From JAIPFM01 sp964494325 (GTDB taxonomy: Bacteria; Planctomycetota; Phycisphaerae; Sedimentisphaerales; Anaerobacaceae), in NCBI GenBank assembly GCA_964494325.1, contig CAZBTJ010000003.1, forward strand, positions 45,641 through 109,640: a stretch of DNA of 64,000 nucleotides, in the 5' to 3' direction. This document shows positions 15,764-24,731 of this stretch, in pieces. The notes below the pieces were generated by a model. It was given only the letters and a program-made list of their open reading frames with translations. It was not told the DNA's origin and searched no databases. The first letter of the stretch is position 1, and every line of letters starts with the position of its first letter. The position numbers and the translations under genes are program-made.

Positions 15764-18151
15764 ATGGCCAGGGCAAACGGAATTGGAAAACGTTTTTTGC
15801 TTAAGCGGTTCATTTTGTGGGGGATATTGCCCCTTCTTCTCTTTGGTGCAACTGGCTGTAATGAGCGTCTCAAACGTATGGAATCCAACCAGGTTGTGCT
15901 TGAGGAAAAGATCGATTACAACGCACGCCAAGCCGGCTTGCTCTCGCAAAGAATGGAGATGTCTCAAGCCTTGCTAAAGGCTCGAGTTGAACGAGTCCAG
16001 GAGGGCAACAATGTGGCTTTGGCTGAAACTCGGGCCACTCGGTATGAGCAGGAAAAGCTCCGGGAAGAAACACGCGCATTTGGGCAAAAATGGTACGCGG
16101 GAATAACGCGGGTGGAAGGACATCAACGTCAACTCCAGAATTCGGTCAATGGTGTGGCCGGTACTACCGATGTCATTGATGAGGGACTCAAAACAACGCA
16201 AAAAAATCAAATGGGTCTGTCTGGGCTCATCAAGGCTCACCACAAGTATGCTCAAGAAGTGGGGCGGGATATTGAAGGCATTGAAGCAGAACAAAAAAGC
16301 ATGAACAATGCCATGCAACAAGGCAATCGGACTGTAAATCTGGCTGTAAAGACCGTTGGGAAGAAGCAGAATCGGCTTCAGAAGACCCTGGTGAATGTGG
16401 AGTCCATTGCTGTGGCGACTCACAAGGAGACTGAGGCCATCGCAGAGAGACAATCGGAGTCTGATGTCCAACAAGGACAGCGACATGATGTTGTCATCCA
16501 GGCGATGGCAGGTCTTGAGTCTTTTCAAAAAGCGACTCAGGATACAATTGCTTCGCAAACAGGTATGATTCGCGATCAGCAATCAAAGCTCAAGCAAGGC
16601 CTGGTGAAAGAGGGCACCTATATCCGACAGGACTTGGCTTTGCTGAAGCAGAACCAGGGTCAATTGCAGACAACACTGAATCAAGTTGAATTAACCGCCA
16701 ATGCGATCAAGAATAATAACCAGGAGAATGTCAAGACAACGCACGATGTGCATGAGCAACAGAATCAGATTCAGCGTGAACTCGCTCAAGAAGCCATACA
16801 TTTTCGTGAAGGCCTAGCTCAATTGGAAAAAACTCAGGGCCAACTGCAGGAAAACGTGGCCGGTGTTCAAGCGACTGCCAACCATATTAAGGATCGGTCA
16901 GACGAAAATGGGCAAGCCATCGAAGGTGTTCGAAATGGACAGAAGCCGATTCAGAAGGGTGTGGCTCAACTTGACAAGACTCAGATTCAATTGCAGAAAA
17001 GCGTGAATCGTGTACAGGCGACCGCAACAGCGATTGAGGGCAAGACCGACAACAATGCCAAGTCGTTGCACGATATCTACACTCAGCAAGCCCCGATTCA
17101 TAAGGAACTGACTCGACTTGATACAAAGCAGGATCAGTTACAATACAACGTGGGGCGCGTTCAAACCACTGTTGATGCGGTGAAGATGCAAGCCGAAAGC
17201 AACGCAAGAATCGCTCGCGATATTCAATTTCAGCAGGAACGTTTTCAGGAAAACGTGGCCAGCGAAGAAGCTGAAACCCGGCAGGTCCTGACTGGCGTGA
17301 GAAAAGACCAAGCGCAAGTAAATCGTTCAGTCAATACCATGCAGGTCACTTCCAACACAGTGATCAGTAATACCGCCACATTGATGGAGCAGCAGGCTGC
17401 ACTACAGCGTGTTTCACATGAAAATCAATCTGAACTCGTGGACGTTTTGGGCCAGGTTACTGCCAAGCAATCCCTATTGTCTCAACAGCAAAGTAAGCTA
17501 GGAGACTCTGTGACTGGAGTTGCGGCAACAACAAAAGCAATCGCTGATGACACGAAAAACCTCAAACAGGGTCAGTCTGTGTTGGAAACGAAAGTACAGA
17601 ATGGCCAGGCCAACATGGTTCAGAAGGCTACGCAGATCAATGCTTCGCACTCATCCCTAAATCAGACGATCAGGGATGGCAAGAATGATTTGGTTGTACA
17701 GCTTGAGGCGATTCGGGAGAATCAGAGCAAGCTGGCTCAGGCAATGGCTGGGAATCAACAGGCCGCCCAAAGCCAGACAAAGGATATTAGCCAACGTGCA
17801 GATGCATTGGAGAATGGTCTGGGACATGACCATGAAAATATATCTTCACTGCAAACCAACCTTATTGCTCAAATCACTGAATTGACCCGAGTCATGCAGG
17901 CTTTACAGGTACAGGGTGGGGGCCAAATCACTCAGCTTTCAGTGGATATGAAGGCTTTTAAAGGCACACTTCTACAAATTAAAGCCACTCAATCTGCTCT
18001 GGCCAAACGTTTTAATCAGGTTGATGTCAACCAGACAAAACGCAACAAAGAGTGTTTGAGTTTGCTAGAAAAGCTTCAGAAGCAGACACATCACGGTCTG
18101 GACGATCCATCGGTTGAAGCAGAATCAGAAGAGGTGGATGTTGTCAAGTAA
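15764..18151 (+). CDS. Long coiled-coil lipoprotein with 49-residue repeats
   Basis: About 795 residues. An N-terminal basic stretch and hydrophobic core end in a lipobox-like ATGC (about residue 32), so lipid anchoring is likely. The rest is almost all coiled coil, rich in Q, K, E, A and N, with no proline-rich breaks. In the middle (about residues 295-500) units of 49 residues, that is seven heptads, recur. Each opens with L-(E/D)-K-T-Q-x-Q-L-Q and continues V-x-x-V-Q-(A/T)-T. ATG 15764 has GAAAGGGATT upstream; an earlier TTG at 15707 would put 19 polar residues before the signal. The fold suggests a rod in the periplasm or across the envelope; no enzyme motif is seen. A terminator follows. 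Confidence 0.8.
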   Translation: MARANGIGKRFLLKRFILWGILPLLLFGATGCNERLKRMESNQVVLEEKIDYNARQAGLLSQRMEMSQALLKARVERVQEGNNVALAETRATRYEQEKLREETRAFGQKWYAGITRVEGHQRQLQNSVNGVAGTTDVIDEGLKTTQKNQMGLSGLIKAHHKYAQEVGRDIEGIEAEQKSMNNAMQQGNRTVNLAVKTVGKKQNRLQKTLVNVESIAVATHKETEAIAERQSESDVQQGQRHDVVIQAMAGLESFQKATQDTIASQTGMIRDQQSKLKQGLVKEGTYIRQDLALLKQNQGQLQTTLNQVELTANAIKNNNQENVKTTHDVHEQQNQIQRELAQEAIHFREGLAQLEKTQGQLQENVAGVQATANHIKDRSDENGQAIEGVRNGQKPIQKGVAQLDKTQIQLQKSVNRVQATATAIEGKTDNNAKSLHDIYTQQAPIHKELTRLDTKQDQLQYNVGRVQTTVDAVKMQAESNARIARDIQFQQERFQENVASEEAETRQVLTGVRKDQAQVNRSVNTMQVTSNTVISNTATLMEQQAALQRVSHENQSELVDVLGQVTAKQSLLSQQQSKLGDSVTGVAATTKAIADDTKNLKQGQSVLETKVQNGQANMVQKATQINASHSSLNQTIRDGKNDLVVQLEAIRENQSKLAQAMAGNQQAAQSQTKDISQRADALENGLGHDHENISSLQTNLIAQITELTRVMQALQVQGGGQITQLSVDMKAFKGTLLQIKATQSALAKRFNQVDVNQTKRNKECLSLLEKLQKQTHHGLDDPSVEAESEEVDVVK

Positions 18152-18189
18152 AGCGGCCGAAAAATCCGATTCATAAGCAGAGAAAAAAA

Positions 18190-18216
18190 GGGTCGAGTTA
18201 ACACTCGACCCTTTTT
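18190..18216. terminator. Bidirectional terminator between coiled-coil gene and ftsK
   Basis: GGGTCGAGT (18190-18198) pairs with ACTCGACCC (18203-18211). T5 follows on the plus strand and an A7 run precedes it, so it works in both directions between convergent genes. Confidence 0.92.
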
Positions 18217-18237
18217 CAGTTTGTGATGTTAAAGCAA

Positions 18238-20970
18238 CTACTCGTATTCATACTCATATTCGTATTCATACTCCTCTTCTTCCTCCTGTTCCGGGGCATG
18301 TTTTTTGGCCTTACCCTTTTTGCCGGTCTCTTTTTTTTTGTCGTCCTCTTCCTTTGGGTTCTCCTCCTCTACCATCTCGCATTGATACTCGTCTTCGTCT
18401 GTATCTTTGGCCACATCAATCTCGTCATTCACCTCTTGCTCGGTGTGATCGTCGATGTCATCATCACCGGAAGTAGCCATGTATTCTCGCTGTCCTTCGC
18501 TTGCGTAGGTCGGTTCTTCGGGTTCTGGCTTAGCCATATCAGCATAGCCCGCGTTGGCATCAGCTTCCATCTGAGAGCAAATAGCTTCGTACTCATCAAG
18601 AGTCATCATGACCTCTCTGGCCTGACTGCCCTTATATTCCCCCAGAATTCCCGAGGCAGCCATCATTTCAATAATGCGGGATGATCGTGCGTATCCAATG
18701 CTCAATCTTCGTTGCAGAAGAGAGACACTTCCGCGTTTGCTGGCCAGAACAACACGGACAGCGTTATCAAACAGATCATCCTTTTGGATTTCGCTGCTGT
18801 CAATGCGTTTGAGCTGTGTTAATTCCGGGTGGAATTGAGGCTCTGCCACTTCCTTGAGGTGTTTTACAATATTCCGAATTTCGCCATCGTCAAGGAAGGT
18901 TCCCTGTGCCCTGATCAGATCGCTTGTGCCAGGTTTGAGAAAGAGCATGTCGCCCTCTCCGAGTAGCATTTCTGCCCCATTCTGGTCCAGGATAATGCGG
19001 CTATCCATTCGGGCAGCCACGCGGAAGCCGATGCGTGTTGGCATGTTGGATTTGATAAGGCCGGTTACGACCGTGGCCTGAGGCCGCTGTGTGGCAAGTA
19101 CAATATGAATACCCACAGCACGGCTTTTCTGGGCGAGACGGACGATGTAGCTTTCGATTTCCTTGGATGCCGTCATCATAAGGTCGGCGAGCTCGTCAAT
19201 GATAATAACAATGTAGGGCAGCTTTTTGGGAATCTTGGCTTCCTCGTCAGGTGTGGTAGGGTTGAAACGCCGAATAACTTCTTCAGCACCCAACTTGTTG
19301 AATTCAGATATATTCTTGACCCTGGCCTCAGCAAGGACGGCATAACGTTCGTCCATTTTTACCGTGGCCCATTCGAGAATCTGAACTGCTACGGGTGTTT
19401 CAGTGACAATCGGACACATAAGATGCGGCACAGTGCTATAGGCCGTCATTTCCACCATTTTGGGGTCAACCAGGACAAGCTTGACCTCATCCGGCCGCTT
19501 CGTCATCAGGATACTCACAATGATACTGTTAATGCACACACTTTTACCAGAGCCAGTTGTACCGGCGATAAGCAGATGGGGCATCTTGGCCAGGTCAGAT
19601 ACTAAAGGCTCGCCAGAAGAGTCTTTTCCGAGAAAGAGAGGAATGGCCATTTTTCTGTGTTTTTGGCTTGAATGGTCAAACATGCTTCTGATACGCACAG
19701 TTTCTTTCTTGCTGTTGGGTACCTCAATACCAATGGTGTGTTTGTCAGGCAGGGGGGCAACAACTCGAACGGCACCGGCGCTCAAGGCTCGTGCCATGTC
19801 ATTGGATAAACCTGTGATTTGACTCACCTTGACACCGGCGGCCAATTCAACTTCGTACATGGTTACCACCGGGCCAGTTTCGGCGGCTATGATATGGGCA
19901 TTCACATTAAATTCAGTCAGAAATCTTTCAAGAACGGCAGCCTTGGATTTGACCACCTGTTCTTGTTCCTCAGCATATCCGTATTCAGGCTCTGCCAGGA
20001 GTTCCAATGGTGGGAGGGTATAATCATCGTAGGACGGCTGGACATAGGGCTTGGTGACCTTTGGCTGGCCCCCATTGCGATTGATCGCGAGTGCCCTGAG
20101 TCGCTCGAACGTAGACTTTTTCTCCTCAGGTTTGCCTTCAGAGTCAGATTCTTCAGCATCCTCACTGTCATCCTCCTCTTCGTCCTCGTACTCGTACTCA
20201 ACTTCTTCGTACTCATCTTCATCAAGTTCGAGTTCTGCTTCCAGTTCCTCGTCAAGCGCAGGGTCCTGGGAATGCCCCAGCAGAATAGACCGGCGTTTTG
20301 ATTTTTGCTGAACACTTAGTTTTTGCCAAATATGCCCGAGGCGGTCCGATTGATCCACGGCAGCAGCCCAAGCAGGCGTGGCAATACCTAGTAGTCGCAT
20401 AAGAAATTTACCGGCCAGAATAGGCAAAGCCAATACCACATTATCTGCAAGGAGCACCAAACCTACAATCCAAATTGCGACCATTAATATAAAGGTACCA
20501 ACCTGAGCAAAGTTGTCTCTAAGCAGATCAGTCGTGGCGACGCCAAGAGCACCACCTGCCCCAAAGGGGAAGGCAAAAACCTTTGTGGGCCAGAGACATT
20601 GATAGCTACTCGATAAAGCAATAGTCAACAGTGCCAAGCCAATAGAACGAAATACGAGCTGGTCCACATTCTGTCGACACAATCTAATGATCAGATAGAC
20701 GATTACGGGGATGATTAACATGAACACGCCTGGCCCAATACTGTACATAAGGTAATAGGCGAAGAAAGCCCCCACGGTACCACACCAGTTTGATGTTGGC
20801 GTATTCATAGGGTATGCGTACGGACTTGGATAGTCGGCAATATCAAAGCTTAAGCAACTAAACAGAAGAACCACTCCAAAGACTATGCCAAAGCAATAAA
20901 TGGCCGCTATTGTTCCTAGGCCAAATTCAACAGGTTTTTTTTTCTTTTTATTAGGTTTCTTTCTCGCCAC
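18238..20970 (-). CDS. ftsK: DNA translocase FtsK/SpoIIIE
   Basis: About 910 residues. Four or five membrane helices lie in the first ~200 residues. An acidic linker follows (about 230-290, many E, D and Y), then the RecA-like motor with Walker A GATGSGKSVC, Walker B IIIIDELADLMM and QRPQATVVTGLIKSNMPTRI. The winged-helix gamma domain is VRVVLASKRGSVSLLQRRLSIGYARSSRIIE. A tail of roughly 100 acidic residues, ending in repeated Glu-Tyr pairs, follows and is not part of the normal protein. The pump moves DNA at the division septum. GTG 20970 is preferred (GAGG 6 nt upstream); an ATG at 21036 would add 22 residues without an SD. TPR and ParA genes follow on the same strand. Confidence 0.95.
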   Translation of the reverse strand: MARKKPNKKKKKPVEFGLGTIAAIYCFGIVFGVVLLFSCLSFDIADYPSPYAYPMNTPTSNWCGTVGAFFAYYLMYSIGPGVFMLIIPVIVYLIIRLCRQNVDQLVFRSIGLALLTIALSSSYQCLWPTKVFAFPFGAGGALGVATTDLLRDNFAQVGTFILMVAIWIVGLVLLADNVVLALPILAGKFLMRLLGIATPAWAAAVDQSDRLGHIWQKLSVQQKSKRRSILLGHSQDPALDEELEAELELDEDEYEEVEYEYEDEEEDDSEDAEESDSEGKPEEKKSTFERLRALAINRNGGQPKVTKPYVQPSYDDYTLPPLELLAEPEYGYAEEQEQVVKSKAAVLERFLTEFNVNAHIIAAETGPVVTMYEVELAAGVKVSQITGLSNDMARALSAGAVRVVAPLPDKHTIGIEVPNSKKETVRIRSMFDHSSQKHRKMAIPLFLGKDSSGEPLVSDLAKMPHLLIAGTTGSGKSVCINSIIVSILMTKRPDEVKLVLVDPKMVEMTAYSTVPHLMCPIVTETPVAVQILEWATVKMDERYAVLAEARVKNISEFNKLGAEEVIRRFNPTTPDEEAKIPKKLPYIVIIIDELADLMMTASKEIESYIVRLAQKSRAVGIHIVLATQRPQATVVTGLIKSNMPTRIGFRVAARMDSRIILDQNGAEMLLGEGDMLFLKPGTSDLIRAQGTFLDDGEIRNIVKHLKEVAEPQFHPELTQLKRIDSSEIQKDDLFDNAVRVVLASKRGSVSLLQRRLSIGYARSSRIIEMMAASGILGEYKGSQAREVMMTLDEYEAICSQMEADANAGYADMAKPEPEEPTYASEGQREYMATSGDDDIDDHTEQEVNDEIDVAKDTDEDEYQCEMVEEENPKEEDDKKKETGKKGKAKKHAPEQEEEEEYEYEYEYEYE
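18241..18283 (-). repeat. Hexanucleotide repeat encoding the Glu-Tyr tail of FtsK
   Basis: Near-perfect GA(A/G)TA(C/T) units on the coding strand give the alternating Glu-Tyr end of FtsK. Such microsatellites can change copy number without breaking the frame. Confidence 0.75.
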
Positions 20971-21150
20971 GCCATTCCTCGTCTTACAAAGTGTCAATAA
21001 TACTTGCTTTTTAAACACGCCCAACAATATGGCCATAATAGGTTTAGATGCAACTTCTTAAAATGGTGCACCCACCTTAAGGATATATCGGCATCATCGA
21101 ATTGTTCTCTGCACAAAAGGCGAAGGTACAGGCAGGATGTTGAAGTGAAT
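20971..21150. other. Intergenic DNA upstream of ftsK
   Basis: No gene or clear promoter is seen between the chosen ftsK start and the terminator of the TPR gene. Confidence 0.35.
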
Positions 21151-21183
21151 AAAAAACCCCGCGCGAATCCATTCGCTACGGGG
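21151..21183 (-). terminator. Terminator of the TPR lipoprotein gene
   Basis: On the minus strand CCCCG and CGGGG ends close a stem with GCGAAT/ATTCGC inside, followed by T6 (21156-21151). Confidence 0.8.
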
Positions 21184-21232
21184 CAACGAAAAAAAGCACT
21201 AACAGAAATCTGTCAAAAGCTTTATGTATGCT

Positions 21233-21916
21233 TTAATAACCATTTGTGGGAGCAGGGGGGCGATTTGGTGTTTCAATGGTAACCCCTAGGCGTCCCAATT
21301 CGCCTGCCACATCAGGCTGATTTGAGTTGAGTTGAAAACTCTTGGAAAAATAGAGTTTGGCTTTGTCGTTGTTTTTTCTTGCCAGATAAAAATAGCCAAG
21401 CTGGCGATTCGCTTCTGCGGAATTCGGATGAATACTCAGCACTTTCTGAAAACAGTCTAAAGAAAGTGTATCCAGCCCTTCATTGCCAAGCGCTTTGGCC
21501 AGTGCTAACATTTCAGTCGTGCTGGAAAGGATTTGTCGCTGGTATTCAGCACATAACCTTTGAGCCGCCATCTCCCCTTGCAGCTTGCCGGTCAATCTCA
21601 CATAAGCAGCCTGAGCAGTCCTGTTCGACGCTTCAAACCCCAAAGCTCTTTCCAAGTGATATTTGGCCTTGTCAAACAAACCCTGATTTAAATAATATCG
21701 TCCAAGTTCACAATGGGTATCCGGATCCTGGTACCTGGTTTGTAGCTTTGACAGAAGATAAGATTCTTTGTCAGGAATTGTCCTTGTAGCCATACCCGGC
21801 GTCGGATTTGCTTGGGTTCTACAGCCAGCCATTACACATATGATGATGGCAATAGCTGCGCAAGACGTAAGCAGTTGTACGCAACGCTTATGCGTGTCAC
21901 CGCTGATAAATGTCAT
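21233..21916 (-). CDS. TPR-repeat lipoprotein
   Basis: 227 residues. The N-terminus has a hydrophobic core and the lipobox VMAGC (Cys at about residue 32), so it is probably an outer-membrane or periplasmic lipoprotein. At least three tetratricopeptide repeats follow: HCELGRYYLNQGLFDKAKYHLERAL at about 68-92, one near 140-165, and AEANRQLGYFYLARKNNDKAKLYFSKSFQ near 168-197. The layout resembles PilF/PilW-type pilotins, which help secretins assemble. With a GspD 16 kb away this is possible but unproven. GGGAGG lies 6 nt before the ATG. Confidence 0.8.
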   Translation of the reverse strand: MTFISGDTHKRCVQLLTSCAAIAIIICVMAGCRTQANPTPGMATRTIPDKESYLLSKLQTRYQDPDTHCELGRYYLNQGLFDKAKYHLERALGFEASNRTAQAAYVRLTGKLQGEMAAQRLCAEYQRQILSSTTEMLALAKALGNEGLDTLSLDCFQKVLSIHPNSAEANRQLGYFYLARKNNDKAKLYFSKSFQLNSNQPDVAGELGRLGVTIETPNRPPAPTNGY

Positions 21917-22092
21917 TACATACCTCCCATATTAGATGGTCACAATATTCTGATTATGGATATCAATTTCATGAGCAATTGTCCGGGGAAGAACATTGGT
22001 TTGCAAGTAAAAAATCAAGACTGGCAAGAGAAACACGGAGTTTTCTTGATAGGGTTTCATGCGATCCTGATTTATGGCTGATGATGATACTG

Positions 22093-22121
22093 AAAAAGGC
22101 AGTTCCTATGATGGAACTGCC
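22093..22121 (-). terminator. Terminator of the ParA-CBM48 gene
   Basis: GGCAGTTCC/GGAACTGCC (22098-22121) is a perfect 9-bp stem. On the minus strand T5 follows (22097-22093), 32 nt after the gene's stop. Confidence 0.88.
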
Positions 22122-22152
22122 TCGGATAAAACAATCGTTAAGACGGTCTGAA

Positions 22153-23514
22153 TCAGTGTACTTCTAAAACTGAATTGTAATCACCATATGGGTTCATTTC
22201 CATGTTTTCGTTGTATGGGTCTTGTTGCCACTGTCCATCCACGACAAGACGATATCGATACCGGCCTTTAGCCAAGTCCATCTTGGTGCGCCACGTGCCT
22301 TTATCGCCAATACGTTCCATGCAGGTTGATTCAGGCTGCCAGCTATTGAAGTCTCCCGCTATTTGAACGCTGCTTGCTCGGGGGTATAGCGTAACGAACA
22401 TAACCGCATCAGAAACCTGGTTTACACCATAGTAATCCGCCAGTTTATCTTCTGTGTCCTGGACAGAATTTGCCTCGGGCGAGTCAGTTGTGTCAACAGG
22501 GTCGATCTTCTCGAAGGCTTCAGCTCTTGCCGTTTGTTGTTCAATGGGAATGTTTGCCACAACCAATTCAGCAGGTGATGCTTTGACATCATTCTTATCT
22601 TTCGCTGTGGATGGCAAAGAAACGATTTCAATCGGTTTGTCTTTGGCTGGCTTGGGAGTCTTGCCTTGAGCTAGACTATTGGCATTTGTGCTAATGGCAT
22701 CAATTTGGTGGGCCAGCGAATTCACAATGAGTTTGTTATCGCGTTTGGTTTGGGCCCCGACGAGTTCATCGGAGAGCATTTGGAAGTCCTGTTGTCCCTT
22801 GCTTGCGGGATCGTATTCATTAATTGGCTGCCCAAAGCTGGAAGCTTCCTTAATTTTTGTATTGAAGTTAACAACCGTCTTGAACATGCGATCAGAAAAG
22901 TGGGTTCTCAGTTCAGCCAGGATTTCTCGAGCCATCTTGGTTCGAATATCGTACATGCTGCCCAGTACCCTTACCTCTACCTTCTGCTGACACCGATTAC
23001 ACAAGATATTCAGTGTTTCCAGTTGTTTGCTGAGGCCGTGCAAGGCGAAATAGCCGGTTTCTACCGGTACGATAACGTCAGTTGCAGCTCGCAGTGCATT
23101 AAACGTTAATAGTCCGACTGCCGGCGGGCAATCAATAATAACAAAGTCATAAGAGGATTTGACGTCATCGAGCACATTTCGAAGGCAAGACTCCCTTTCT
23201 CCAATACCGGCCATCTGCTGATCAAAAGCAGACAAGTCAATACTGGCAGGGGCCAATTCAAGACGATCGCTAATTTGCCAGAGAATTTCTGACAGCCTGA
23301 CTGGCTCGTTTCGACTCTTGCTGATTAAAATATCATAGATGCTTTGTTCGATTTGTTCTTCTGGAACAGCCAAGCCGACTGCACAGTGTGATTGTGGGTC
23401 CATGTCAACAAGCAAAACCTTGTTACCACTCTCAGCAAGCGCACTTGCCAGATTGATAGATACGGTTGTTTTGCCACAACCACCTTTTTGATTAACTATC
23501 GCTACCGTTCTCAT
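22153..23514 (-). CDS. ParA/Soj-family ATPase fused to a C-terminal CBM48/AMPK-type glycogen-binding domain
   Basis: 453 residues. Residues 1-250 are a complete ParA/Soj ATPase: deviant Walker A NQKGGCGKTT (9-17), VDMDPQSHCAVGL, and Walker B FVIIDCPPAVGLLT. A polar linker rich in P, K, E and T spans about 250-365. Residues 370-453 match the glycogen-binding (CBM48) domain of AMPK-beta: VQIAGDFNSWQP, GTWRTKMDLAKGRYRYRLVVDGQW, then DP and NPYGDYNSV. Trp392, Trp408 and Trp429 lie where the AMPK domain binds glucan. ParA-type ATPases place chromosomes, plasmids or protein cargo; the added domain suggests glycogen or another alpha-glucan as cargo. No ParB or McdB gene is adjacent. GGAG lies 9 nt before the ATG and a terminator follows, so it is a single-gene unit. 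Confidence 0.92.
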   Translation of the reverse strand: MRTVAIVNQKGGCGKTTVSINLASALAESGNKVLLVDMDPQSHCAVGLAVPEEQIEQSIYDILISKSRNEPVRLSEILWQISDRLELAPASIDLSAFDQQMAGIGERESCLRNVLDDVKSSYDFVIIDCPPAVGLLTFNALRAATDVIVPVETGYFALHGLSKQLETLNILCNRCQQKVEVRVLGSMYDIRTKMAREILAELRTHFSDRMFKTVVNFNTKIKEASSFGQPINEYDPASKGQQDFQMLSDELVGAQTKRDNKLIVNSLAHQIDAISTNANSLAQGKTPKPAKDKPIEIVSLPSTAKDKNDVKASPAELVVANIPIEQQTARAEAFEKIDPVDTTDSPEANSVQDTEDKLADYYGVNQVSDAVMFVTLYPRASSVQIAGDFNSWQPESTCMERIGDKGTWRTKMDLAKGRYRYRLVVDGQWQQDPYNENMEMNPYGDYNSVLEVH

Positions 23515-23798
23515 TCCTTTGTTCTCCAGCTACAAAAATCCTTTCGCGTAGCCTGCCAACTCCAGCAGAATCCTTGACAAGCGCGGTGCGAAAAATCCCT
23601 TTTTCAATGCTAATAAACTGCGGCATTATTATAACTAGTCGGCACGCAGAAGAAAGAAACTTTACACTTTTATAGGACTAAAGTGCTAAAAAAATACTTA
23701 TTAGCACAGAAAATATCGGTCGAAGCAGTGTTGGAACGTCACTAGGTTGCCCATGTTACCAGGTGGCGTTTGTTTTTCTGATCAATCAAGAATCGATT
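23515..23798. other. Intergenic DNA upstream of parA-CBM48
   Basis: 284 bp AT-rich spacer between two minus-strand genes. No frame, hairpin or clear promoter stands out. Confidence 0.3.
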
Positions 23799-24509
23799 CT
23801 ATTCTGCGATAAGCATCGCCTGAAAATCTGCCAGTGGCATAGAACCCTTGGTGGACATCTTCAATACACCAGTGGGTGTAATGAACAGGGAGCATGGATA
23901 GGGTTTTCCAGTGCTATAGGGGGCTGGCAAAGACTGTTGTCCATTTACAGACATTATGGGAAAATTAATCGCGGTTTGTTTATTGATGAAACGTTTGACT
24001 GTGACATCGGAGTCAAATGAGACGCCCAAGATCATGAGCTTGTCTGCTTTAACGGCTTGACGCAATTGTACAAGTGTTTCGAGTTCTTTGTGTGTGGGCG
24101 TAAACCATGGGGACCAAAGGTTGATGATCACAGATTTGCCGCGGTATTGGCTCAGAGAGTGTTCCTTGCCATCAATATCTGTGATAGTAAAGTCAGGGGC
24201 TGGTTTGTCAATCCAGGCTTTATGTTCTGCGCAAGGCATCCAAGCATCGGCGGCATCTATCAGTTCAGACAACAGAACTTTTGGGAGAATCTCAGCAGGG
24301 GCTATATCACTGGTAGTTTGTTCTTCACCCGCAGTGATAGGGGGGGGGGGCGCTGTCAATGTAATAGTATTATTGGGTTCAGAAGGTACGTTGCTGTCGG
24401 TGATGGATGGGTCCTCACGGTTTGGAGCTATGATCATGGCAATAATGATTATGATGACTACAATAACGCCGGCGAAAAAGAAAATTTCATTGTTCTTTTT
24501 ACGTTTCAT
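23799..24509 (-). CDS. Membrane-anchored thioredoxin-fold (TlpA/AhpC-TSA-like) protein without redox cysteines
   Basis: 236 residues. An N-terminal anchor of mainly Ile/Val (about 9-27) is followed by a Pro/Thr/Glu-rich spacer and a redoxin domain from about residue 100 (PAPDFTITDIDGKEHSLSQYRGKSVIINLW). The active site should read W-C-x-P-C; here it is WSPWFTPTHKEL, with Phe135 and Thr138 in place of both cysteines. The codons were checked on the complementary strand. The later cis-Pro region (SLFITPTGVL) is kept. The protein is thus unlikely to be a thiol oxidoreductase and may be a binding or structural relative. The spacer is coded by an 11-base C run. No SD stands out before the ATG. Confidence 0.85.
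   Translation of the reverse strand: MKRKKNNEIFFFAGVIVVIIIIIAMIIAPNREDPSITDSNVPSEPNNTITLTAPPPPITAGEEQTTSDIAPAEILPKVLLSELIDAADAWMPCAEHKAWIDKPAPDFTITDIDGKEHSLSQYRGKSVIINLWSPWFTPTHKELETLVQLRQAVKADKLMILGVSFDSDVTVKRFINKQTAINFPIMSVNGQQSLPAPYSTGKPYPCSLFITPTGVLKMSTKGSMPLADFQAMLIAE
24340..24350 (-). repeat. 11-base homopolymer (G on plus strand) in the redoxin gene
   Basis: Eleven G on the plus strand code for the Pro run in the spacer. Slippage here would shift the frame before the redoxin domain. Confidence 0.9.
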
Positions 24510-24731
24510 TGCACAGTACTCCCTGCATTATGTTTGTGAAAAGTTTGCCCGACTATACATCTGTTGGCAGGCACAGTAAAGGCTATTTACCTTTTTTTTT
24601 CAGGCGGTTTTGTGGTCCAAAAAACCTTTGAATTAAACAACTTAATGAGGCAGACGGGCCGATATCATGCGATAAGAACCCGTATGAAAATCATGGTATT
24701 TATTTTGGCTAGATGTACTTAATGAGCATTT
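24510..24731. other. Divergent intergenic region
   Basis: It separates the minus-strand redoxin gene from rnpA. A T9 run lies near 24592. No rpmH (ribosomal protein L34) gene is found here, although rpmH normally precedes rnpA. Confidence 0.4.

Noticed and set aside
20051..20311. Ser/Tyr-rich frame opposite ftsK
   Set aside because: It is the mirror of the acidic linker of FtsK and has no independent support.
22153..23514. Chromosome-partition ParA (parAB locus)
   Set aside because: No parB, rsmG, mnmG or parS-like sites are seen nearby and the C-terminal domain is not found in chromosomal ParA.
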